The notes beneath the pieces were generated by a model, which searched no databases, was not told the DNA's origin, and saw only the letters and a list, made by a program, of their open reading frames with translations. Positions 11,801 through 23,800 of a DNA stretch of 37,703 nucleotides are shown piece after piece. The translations under genes and the position numbers were made by a program. The DNA comes from Helochares maculicollis (taxonomy: Eukaryota > Arthropoda > Insecta > Coleoptera > Hydrophilidae). The number at the start of each line of letters is the position of its first letter. Within the stretch, counting starts at the first letter, position 1. The stretch spans positions 1 through 37,703 of the forward strand of contig JAWQRO010000497.1 in the NCBI GenBank assembly GCA_033557835.1, given 5' to 3'.

Positions 11801-14800
11801 CTAGGTAAATATTGTAATAAAAGGATTTAAAAAAGCGAATTTAGAATAATATCAATGTCAACTCTAACAGCTGAACAGAGAGGGGAAAAATTTGCAAAGC
11901 TGTTTAAAAATAATAAAAAATAAATAATTTTATAAATTTTTCTTTGAATTAGGTGGAACTGGAAGTTTAGTGCTTATGACGATCTTAATAGTTTGAAAAC
12001 TATGTATGTCATTGTTGAAATATTTGACTTTTTTATTCATCTTTTATAATGAATTGTTGCCAGTTTTTCGAAAATTCAATTAACAACATTTTCTCTAATA
12101 GAAAAAAACAAAGTTTTGGCCATTTTGATACAAAAAAACAAAGTTTTTTTTTATTAATTTCAACTCTAAGACGAGCTCATTTATAAAAAGTTGAAGCTTT
12201 TAAATTCGGTAGAAAAATTTTGTTTATATGTCAAATCAGTTGCTATTACAATATCGAAATTAAATTTTTACGAAACTTGTTTTTACGCGATTTAGCCAAT
12301 TTCTAGGACATTCTTTTAGTATTGCCATGCTCTTTACCAAAACTACTTAAATGCAAACATCCTTATACTACACCCAATAGTTGCGGCTTACTAGAAATAA
12401 TACCAAACTGATTGTTTTGCAAATAATTTCCTGCCCATCATGTTTGTTAGAGGAATCAAATTGAAATAAAAGTTGAAGAAAATATGTCGAGGAATATTAT
12501 ATTGGAATAAAAGAGAATTTTATCAAACTTCGCCTACTTTCATTGGTTTTGATTATTGCTTTATTAAATTCCATCAACCGTTTAGATACAAAAGTCTTTG
12601 GATAATTAGTTATTGGGATGTACATCTTATTTAAGCACGTGCGTTAAATGAATAGCTGCAAGTGTCAAAATTACTTTTTATAATTGTTCTATTTGTAAAT
12701 CAAATTAAACAGAATTCAATTTTGTGTACAATTACGTTGGTTCTCTTTGTAATGTTCACAATGTGTCGAGTGAATTCGAAACTCAGTTGACAATTGCAGA
12801 AGAGAAGGAAGTCACAACAGGTTGAATAAATCAGAAAATTTATTGGAAATGAAATTTTTATGAGGCTGTAATGTATCGCTACTATTTTGGTCTAACACTG
12901 CTTTCTGTTACAATGATAAAGCTATGTTTTGGAAGAAACCGAGCAAGTCTTAACAACATCGGCCAATATCTCGCATTAGCCAGAACTACATCTTTTCGAA
13001 AAATATTGGACTATTGGATAGTCTTTATCACCTCAAAGTGTCATTGGGGTTAGTATACTTAAATTTGCGTTGCCCTTACTATGCCTGGCTATCTACAAAT
13101 CTCCGGAACACAGTAAGAAAGTAACCAGCCACAGATATCACTTTTAAGGCTCTAGTCGATTTTTTAAATATCAAATCAGACATTGGTACATTTTTAGAAA
13201 TAAATCTATAAAGAAATCCAAACACGAAAATAAAGGAAAACACCAGATTCACAGTATCAATTTTTCTTCATCATCATCATAGTCTTTGAAGAGTACTGTT
13301 GTGTACAAGCTTCTTCCAATCTTCCATATTTATCGACCGTAGACATTCATAATACAGATTAATGCCACGCTTTTCATATCATCCGACCAATAGGTTGATA
13401 GTCTGCCTCAACTGCATTTATCCGCTAGAAGACAAAATTTCAAGATTTTCTCTGCATCTATAGATTGGAATCCTAGCGATAGCACATCTGCGTTTTCATA
13501 TAGCAATGTACTGTACAGCGACTACAATTTCTATTTCTCCACGCAGTATTGTTGGTCATTTGCCCTTCTTTGTCATCTTTAGTAGAGTCATCTCCATCGC
13601 ACTCTGAGCTATCTTCAACATTTCACAGATTTTTCTAGTCACACCTAAGTCGGTAACCAGCAACACGCACTTCTTTATCTTTCTAGCAGGTTTTATTGTA
13701 CTGTAAGTAGTTCCTAGGTGAAGTAATGCTTCTTGCCAATTAAGTCAACTGTAGACACATAGATTTATCTTATATCTATCAAAGGCAGCTCAACTCGAAC
13801 CGATTTTGAGCTGTATTTCATATTTGGTTGTTTCTGTCTATCCTTGTATGGCATAGGCATTTATTCTGCTGTATTTCCATCCTCTCGGAGATATCTATGT
13901 CGATATTTTGAACCTTATTTTGCCTTTATTTGAGCTTTTTCTTTTCTTTTTTTTTAATCCAACATTTGCGAAGGCATCTATGATTTCTTCAAGCATTGTT
14001 AGACTTTGGCGATACTTTTCTTTATAAGAACAACTTTTTCAATAAACAAAAAAATATAAATCTTTCTTATATACATTGATGCGTTCTTGTTCTCAAGATA
14101 TTGATTTTACAACATACTCAACGAACGCTACGTTACATTTAGAAGAACTTTATCTTCTAACTTTGACATATTTTTTCTGCTTTCTTGCAATCCTACATTA
14201 ATCTAGTACTCATCTTATTGTCTGCAGCTTCACAGTATCAAAAACCTTGTAGAGGTAAACAAATAATATAATGGTCGGTGGATTCTTATACGGCTTTTAA
14301 TTATGGTCCTCATTACATGGAGGTGATCGTTTATACCAAAATCCCTTCAAAACCCGGTTGTTCTCGATTCCCATAGCCCCAGCTTTGCTACTAGTCGCTT
14401 GGCAATGATTTTGAAGACTATTTATATGGACAAAGAAGACTCATGAGTTTTAGCACTGGGTAATGTTTCCTTTCTTATGAAGAAGACTTTCATCCACTGT
14501 CATTGTATTATGCCGTTTTGACGACATTAAATAGTATCTTAATACTGCCTAATAACATTTCTCATCATGCTTTCACAGCTCTTACCTTCCATTGATGTTA
14601 TTTTTTATTTATTTTAATGAGAATCTAAATTCGGAAAAGGTGTTTCTCCCGGTCATTGATTAATAATTTTCGTAAGCTGTTGGTTTCAGTTTTATGCTTT
14701 TATTCATGTTTGCCTGTATAACACTCAAAGTAGAAGTTTTGTACTACCTTTGGAATCTTATATTTGTCTATATTATGCTATCTGCTATTGTAGTTCTCCT

Positions 14801-17800
14801 CAATATTTTCATTTTCTTGCGATTCTCTATAGTTCCCGTAGCCATTTCCCCATTGAAATTTATCATATATTTTCATATTTTCCTGAAGAGATCTCTTATT
14901 AATTATCAGTTCCTGTTCCCAGGATCTTCTACTTCCATTTTTGATCTGAAGTGCATCGAATCTTTTACATCTTTTGTATACTTTTTCTTTTCTGGTTGCG
15001 TTGCCTATTCTCAGCTTCTTTTGACGCTTTTAGTATGTTCTCACTTAAATATTTTAAATCCCTTTGACTGTTTGGGCTTGTTAATGCATTTAGTATTGAT
15101 TTTATGAACGTTGCGCTAATATCCGAGCACTACCATCCACTTCTCCTGTTTTCACCTATATTACAGAGTGTCGACTCTTAATTGTCTTATCCTTGCCTTT
15201 ACTTTGTGCGGTGTTGCACAGATGTCTTTTTTTTGGTATCTTAGTTCTTATTATAATATTTTTTACGATATGAAAAGCCATTTAATGATTTTAGATGATT
15301 ATTTGTTACTGTTATTTAATGTTTAGCTTTGATATTAGAGACTTTTTTATTTGTCATTGGTTATAAATGGCATATTCTCCGCATGAATATAGCGTGTGAA
15401 TAGTTAAGTAAACCAAATTTCTAGTAACAAAGAAGTAGCCATAAATAGTGTAGAGGGAAATATAATGATTATTGTAGAGTCATTCAGTACGTTTTCTTTT
15501 ATACACGCTGCCTTTATAATATACTTTTATATAATTAGCGACATTACATGCAATTTTTCCTGAATGTCCACAATAAATAAAAATATAGCATTTACTCTGT
15601 TCTATAATGGGATCAAACGCAAAACCAGTAAAGTACACTAGCCACATTCTTTAAATAGCATTGTATTTTCATTCTAAGTTCAGTCTTGAAACAGTTTGTG
15701 TCATGTTTGATGAAGTATTTCTGAATATGTTTATTATAAATTAAACATGCATTTCGATGAACAAAAGCTGTGATGGTTTTCCCGTTTTCCGAATCATGAC
15801 GTATTGTGTGGCGCGGGCAGCCTATTCTAGATCAGCTATAATCCTGGTTTAAGAAAACACATGCCTGATGTTCATACTATTAAAATTGATATTTGCAAAA
15901 GGAAGAAGCATAAACGGCTTTACTTGTCGATCTAAATTGTACAAGTAGGATATATGACAACTATTCCTAACAATTGTTAAAACCTCTTGTATGTGCCTGG
16001 TTAGTAAATAGACAAACGATAAGTTAAATTAAGACAGCAGAGAAATCAAAAAGCACAATGAATGCTGATCCTAATAATACTGTGAAAAGCTCGTTACAAA
16101 AAATTCAAATAAAAATAGACTTTTTTTGTATTCTTCTTGGACCAACTTAAAAATTTCCTGAAATATCTATAAATTCATTAGATGCAGTTTCCTAGTTCTG
16201 TAACATTTTTATAAATACAATATTAAGCTTCGCATATAAAACTATCAACATTTAGTTCAACTGTGACAATTATCATCGTGGTATAAGTGGTACAACAAAT
16301 TACGAACGTTACAAATATTCTGTTCGAAGAATTGGTCCTACTGTGTATTCTAGACCAAACGACATCAAACAATTTTATATGCCTGTCAGTTTACTTTTGC
16401 GTAAAAGTATGTCAGAAATTCTAATATTTATATTTGTATAGGTTTTCATGAGCCACCCACACTGATGCATGACCCTATTGTCCAGTAATGATTCTTTAAA
16501 TCCCACGAGATGCAATGGTAATGTTACTCCTTTGTGATTCAAATTCAGAGCAGATTTGTACAATTCACTTAAAGTGTTCTTTCGTGGAAGGATGGAATTT
16601 GTAGACTTGGACTTTCATACAGTGATATGGTAAAAACTAGACTGAAGATCTTAATTGCCATAGAATTAAATGTGGTTTTTAATTTAAACTAATTCTGTGA
16701 CTTTGAAATTGTTATTAGTACGCATTTTCCTAAGCTAGTAAAAAGTATTGAGAAATTAAATGGTAGTTTTTAAAATAAAGGCTTTTTTAACTGTATTTTA
16801 TCTAATATTATTTTCTTCATATTTTTGTTATTAGCCTTTATGTATTAATGAATTTTGCATAATTGTGCAACACATTTCAAACGATATTTGATGTAGTATA
16901 GCTTCCAAAAATTATAGTGCTGCATTTTTATTATTATTTTTTAGTATCTAACACGAATATTCTCTTCTATATGGCACAATGCACAATGTAGATCAATTTA
17001 AATAGGTCATCCAAAAATATCGGAACAATTCATCATGAGATTTCTAAAGACGCAACAGCTTAATTCGCCATTCTCAAGCGTGCTTCCTGTACGAAAATCA
17101 TAGCAAGTGTGAATAAAGACGTCGATTCAAAGGGTGGGTTTTTGTTAAATTCGCCTCGCATGCTTAGTACTCAAGCTTGATGTATGTCTTTTGGCATTTG
17201 AATAGAAACGTCTTGGTCTACCTACGCGAAGGCACCTGGCCGCATTTATCTCGTCATTGTTTGTAAATATATTGCTACTAATGGGACCCAAAAAAGAAGA
17301 CGTAATGGCCCAGTGAGCTACCGAAGCTCCATATTAAGAAACACGATCTCACCAACTACTTCCTATCGGGTTTTCTTTTCCTCTGACCTCTTAAAAAATT
17401 TAATTACTAACAATAACCTCGAGTTAGTACACATAATCCAGAATCTAGGGAATGAAATTACTAAATAGTAGCGGCTAGATTCACGCTCGGCTGCTTCCAA
17501 ACAGTTTACATGTGGTTATAAGTAATTAATTAGAAAATGTTTAGCTCCCAGCAATGTATTTTCTAATTAAATATTTTCACAATCTCTTTGAACAGCTCAC
17601 AACTTCAGAGCTTGCATATTATTACGAAATTTATTATATTGCGCCAAGAGGTTTACAGCTATTTTAATCAAAACCGCCTGGAACGACTTCAACACGCTTT
17701 AATTGAAAATGTTTTGTAGGAATTTATTAAGGCAATCAACGGAAAATTATCTCCGATAGAGATAACTCTTCAATGCTCTATTTAATGTTATGATCATCTA

Positions 17801-20800
17801 CCATACTCGAACCTTTTCCTACAATCTCCACAGTTCCAATGGTAAATACGGCACGTAACCAAGGTGATCAGTTTCCAACTGTCGTACGATATCCCATGGC
17901 GGCCACGAGCTGAGCTTCGAGATTTACAGCACCAGCAATTCGAATGCAGCATAATAAAACAGTAGCGAATACCCTATATAGTGGTTGTCTTCAAAATTTT
18001 TATCTCGCCCTCAAGCCTTGTTTGTAGCTGCCTTTTCCACGTCCTCTTCGATTTATTGCCCGCCTCAGCTCGTTCTCCTCTCGTTCGATTGTCAGAATCT
18101 CCTTAATATATTAAGTTTAACTGTCCACCGTTTATATGTGTCGCATAAATTTGTATATCCACATGCTTCTACAAAGCTCTTCAAAAAATTGTCAACGTCA
18201 AAATTTTGGACCTCCAACGAACACAACGAGGAAGTGACAACGTAAAAATCACCCAATTTCATTCATACTGCCACTTGAGATGTCTTCCTTTTCACTGAAA
18301 ACCAGTAATAAATGTCGAACAAACCTCTAGGTGGTTGTTGCTGAAATGTATTTCACAATAATAGCTCCATTATACTCCCCTGAATGACATATTATGAGCC
18401 TATTGTGCTTCTGGGGTAGTTGCTCTATTATGAGATCACATTGTGGTTATTTTGCTTCGCATGATCCCGTTTTGTTGTCGACACCCCGATTGGCATCCGT
18501 TACTAATTGCAGTTAATGGTGGGAAGCCGGCGGAATTTCTCGATCGAAAATCGAAAATTAAAATAATTTAACATCGTTTTTTTTCTATATACCTGCTAAT
18601 GGATAAAGCTACTAAATACCTCCGCAAAGTAAATAAACATCAATTATTTGAGTTTTAGTGTTTTTAACGCGTCGCTAATTGCTTGGGTAAATATGCATAA
18701 GATAAACGCCAACAAAAAATATATATAAATTCAGCTTAGCCGAGGCCTGAATTAAAAACATAAAATAATAAAAAAGGGTTTTAATACTGAATGGCTGGGA
18801 GGCCAATAAAAATCCCCTTATCGAAGGGGTACCGAAAATGAAGCACAAAGTAGAAATTCGTTCGTTAACGCTAATGAAATGTATATGGTGTGTAAGAAGC
18901 ATTAAGAAGCACTAATATGGCGAACGTGTTTAACATTCTTATTAATGATCTAATAAATAAACTAAAAGGCGCAGTAAACGCTTTTAACACTGAATATTTT
19001 AACATAATATCCGGTATGAGCTTTATTTACATATGTAAAATAGTTGTTGCAATTGCCATTTGCTCATTATTTTCATAATAATTAGCGGAAAAATGTATTG
19101 TGAACGATCGTGTGCACACATTCAAGATGTACCAAATATTTTAAATGCTATTTTTGTAGTATTAACCCTTAAATGACAGTGGGGGTTTTCGTGAGCACCC
19201 CAAACTTAATTTTTATAATAACATTTCGGCATAACCCACTACGTGTTTGTAGTTCCATGCATATTAAATCTTAAGGAATTGTGATTTGTCATCACAGTAA
19301 CTCTTATATAGGTTTGTGGGATCTTGTACAGGTCACTATTAAGCTTATAGGAGTAGCAAACTTTTTATTTTACATTTTTTGTAGCTTACAATATAAAATC
19401 GGTTGAAAAAGGTATATTTAGACATATTAAAGTCATAAATAGAAGATTATAATCATGGTATATAATGAAAATCACGGTGAATATTCTATCGATTTAATAA
19501 TAATGTACGCTGCAAAGTCTGGTTCCCAATGGTCCAATGGTTCTAGAAAAAGAATACATAAACTGAGCACAGTAAAGATTACATACATTTTTAGATATTT
19601 TCATAATATTTCTGCCAGCAGACATGAAAAATATAATAGGTTTTCGTACTAATAAAGAAGCTTCTAGATTGAATGAATAGAATGAAACAATTCAGAAAGC
19701 AAAATGCGTATTACTTGAAAAGGGTGACTTGATAGGCTTATAGGACTTACAAATTCTGTAGTAGCAAGTTGTCGAAATGACTCTATTACACGAGAAATGG
19801 TATCAACCAATCAAGCTGAGCTGATTATAAATCTACAAGAGAAGGCAGCAAATCACAAGACAAATTAGCAGCCATAAGAGGCATTTGGAATATCTTATTT
19901 ATTTATTCAATGACAGAAGCGCGTTTGAACGTTATGTACACCGGTCAGTTGATGAAATGCTTGCTCTTTTTCAATTAAAATGTACAAGCAGCTTATAAAG
20001 TCAAAGCTAGATAGGTACGGTGTCAAACTTTGCGCAGCAGCTGATGTATACACAACATATTTATATAACCTTCGAAATGACTGCTGGTAACACAGAAAAA
20101 TCAAGGCTTTCGTGTTATATCCGATTTAGTGGAACCATACCCTGGCAGTTGGCGAAACATTGCGATGAATAAGCTATTTACTAGTATCCCCCTTGCTAGT
20201 TATTTGTTAACCTGAAAACCCTCACTTTATATGGTACAGTTCATAAGAATAAAGTAGATATTCCAGTACAGCTAAAAATCACTTCCAGGCATGTACTCAA
20301 TGTTTACCTTTACAATTTGCCAGTGGTTTGTTATATTCCTAAAAATATTGGTGTACGTTTGATCAACCCAACATGATGATAACACACTTCCCTATCAGAC
20401 AAAAATAAACCAGATATGATTCTATATTCTAATAAAACTAAAGGCAGTGCTGAAAATACTGATAAATTGGATATACCTGTAACAGCAGAACACTTCGATG
20501 GCTAAATAAATTATATAAAATATTATTGGTATTTCTTTGAAAGCTTTTTTAGTATATGTTAAAAAGAATTGAAAAACTGTTACATTTAGGAGATGAGTTT
20601 ACTCTTAAAACTGAAGATGAGCCCAAAATATTAATTTATAGATTGCATAAAACATCTAAGAGAGTCTGGAAACTAGCAACTGTAAAAAATATGTATATGA
20701 AGTGCATGAAAATGGCAAAAAATTGTTACATGTACAAATTATTTCTTAAAATAACTCATATGCGAATATTTGTGGTATTAATTGTAATAGTCACATTTAA

Positions 20801-23800
20801 TTATTTCTAAATTAAGTTTTCTTTAAAAGTGGTTTTATATTTATCATTAAACTAATTTAATAAAGTAAGGTTTTAAAATCATCCTTAGTATAATTGTCAC
20901 GGGTAAAATGTTTCTCATTTCTAGCAGCTTTGGTGTTATTTTGAGTATTGAATAGCTTTTGTTCAAATTGAGGACAGTTTTGTTTGCACGGGGTGAAAAA
21001 GATTTCTTTTTTCTATTTTTCAATTAAGGGTATTGAATCACCGCTTCGCACCACAAGGTCTTCCCAATAAGAAACGAGTAAATGGCTCGAAGTACATGTA
21101 ATTCGACAGACGTGATCTTCATGTTCAATTGCCTCCAGTGAAGGCCTCGCATGGAAAATCAGAGCTATCTTTTGCATTTTTGTAAACTCAATGTGTGGTC
21201 CAGCACGCGGCCAGAGAATTTCTTTGCATTTTTTACTTCACCAGCAATGTATGAAATGACTATGTGAAATGTTAATGATGCACATGAAAATTGATAATGA
21301 ATTAACGTAAAAGTAGTCATTGGCTACCTCGCTTAAGAGGTTACTTATATCCATAGTGAAAACCTTAAATAGCCAACTTGCATAGTTTTTGTAAAAACTA
21401 AAACCTTAACTATTGATATAAACTAGCTCAATTTATACAGAATCTTTCTCACAAGTTGGAAAATTGAACAATTTTTATATTACTCACATGAATGTTCACT
21501 TTTTCCTCCATGATTAGATAACTGCAACAATTCGCAGCCGAACACAAATTCAGGAATGTGCGGTGAAGGTTAATTTAGTAAATTGTCTTTATAAAAATAG
21601 AAACAGCAAGTTTTTTGCTACCTTTAAGGAATGCACTAATACGAAATAAATTTCAAATATGGCTTTAGACGTACAATCACCTTCAGTTCCTTAGTCTCAG
21701 ATAAATATTTTGCCCAAAAGAGTATTTACAATGAGCAGAGCTTATTCTATCATGATTCTATCCGCAATCAGGTACACCATCCACCATCAGGATACCATCC
21801 GCATTACCAATCTCTAATTTGTATGGAAATATCGCGCTTGAAATACGTGTCAACTTGTTTAATTCCTTTTCCAGCAAAATTAACGCTGCGCTGGTGGTCG
21901 CGGGTTAGACGGCGGATTTAAACCGATCGATTCAAATGAAACTGTAACGTCATATAAGGTGCTTTGGTAATACATATTTGAAATGTAGGTTTGCAATTTG
22001 CTGCCACATCACGACCTGTATCCGAAGATTGGAGCAATGGAAAAAAACGAAACATCTAAATCCATGTAAGGCAACAGTACCCGTCACAGCAAGACTGCAA
22101 ATAGCCCATTATTTAACCCGTGATTTAAAATATATCCAATCATTGTATATAATATCGCTTTCTCATTTTATTTATTGTCTTTTGTTTTTCTTTGCGTCTT
22201 GCGTATTGTTGCGTATTAACTTGATATAAATTCTTGACGCCTTCCCAGTCGGTTGAGTCGCAGGAATGTCGTTTTTAGCAAGCGCAAGTATCAAAAATTG
22301 CTAATTGACACATGATGTGAAGAGTTAAAAGCTTTCTTGACAATTTTCTTTTAGGTTTCAGAGAAACCGCGTTTGGATACGCCATTTCTTCAGCGGCCGT
22401 TGCCATTTCCGTTGCGAAAGCCTGCAGTCAAGGAAGACTTTTGAGTTGCGGCTGCGACCCCAACCGTTATAAAGCGAAAGGCATGAAGGATATACCGAAC
22501 GACTGGAAATGGGGTGGATGCTCACACAATCTCCATTACGGTCTAAAATACTCCAAAATGTTTCTCGATAGGAGAGAAAAAGCAACTGATATACAGTCGA
22601 AAATAAATCTTCATAATAATCAAGTGGGACGATTGGTAAGTGAGAACAGAGAGCTATAAATTATATTATTGATATGTGAATTTGGTCAGTAAATGCTGCG
22701 ATTCACTATAAATGATTCACTCGATCCGAACACATAGTTTTCTTTTGAGATGTTTAATTAATAGCTGAGGTACTAAAACAATAATTTTGTAAGTTTATTG
22801 CATGGGAAAATACAAGAACAACATCGCATTAACAAACCACGCGATCATCTAGCATCAAAAATCAGTAGCCAGGAACTTATTTACCACAAAATCTGCCTGG
22901 TTAAACAGTTGGATAAAAGGGGTACATAAAAAAAGAAAACGAAGGTGTTTGGATGTTGCTTTCTTATCATAAATCTGCTGATTATTTATGACTTCATAAA
23001 ACCTGGCTCATGGATCACAGCGGGAAAAACTACAGAAATTAAAGTTGGCTTCTTTACTATCTTGCATACTCACCAGATATAGCCCCTACTGTGTACTACT
23101 TCTTACGGAAGTTTGACAACTTTGTAATAAAAAAAACATTTAACGCCGGCAATGTCGTAAACAGGCTCCAGGTTCCCCTTGTCTGTCAGGCATTTGTCAC
23201 AGACTTAAGCAAAACGCTTGAATGGCAAAATTGGGAACATGCTAGCATAATATGATGAAAGTTACAAATTTTATCGTTGATGACATGATAATTAAATCTT
23301 AATTAAGGTACTGACTAATAATGTTTAGTTTCAAAAATCTTTTTTTTTTCTTTTCATTACTCCGTGGATTCTATATAAGTTTCTGAATTGCGGATGTGTC
23401 AAAAATTCTATTGTCCAAAAATAATATTTCCTATGAAGAATAAATTTCTCATTTGACGGCAAAGTTTCAGAACGTGTTACATACAATCTTCCCCACCGCT
23501 CTCTTAGTTCACAGGCTTTAATTTCGCTCACTCATTATTATTCAATATGCCACATCCAGACTATGTGAGCAGCAACAATAGCGAAGAATGCAGCAGAATA
23601 AAGATATATAACCGTCAGCCGTATTTTAAGTGTCCGAGAGGGAATACAACAAAACATTTAATGAGAATATCGGTGCGTGTGGTCCATAATGATCATAATA
23701 ACACGGGGAATCGTGATGGCGGGCCTTTGTCCGAACTTTTGGGGCGGGGCTAGGACCCTGTGCGGTTTCCAGGACCCCCAGCACCTCGGCACGGGCTACT

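Noticed and set aside
14694..15107. 137-codon hydrophobic plus-strand ORF, membrane-protein-like
   Set aside because: It lies antisense to and next to the RTE fossil. The Phe/Leu/Ile richness comes from T-rich sequence rather than from a real transmembrane protein.
22358..22585. Minus-strand 75-codon ORF
   Set aside because: Antisense shadow of Wnt10 exon 3.
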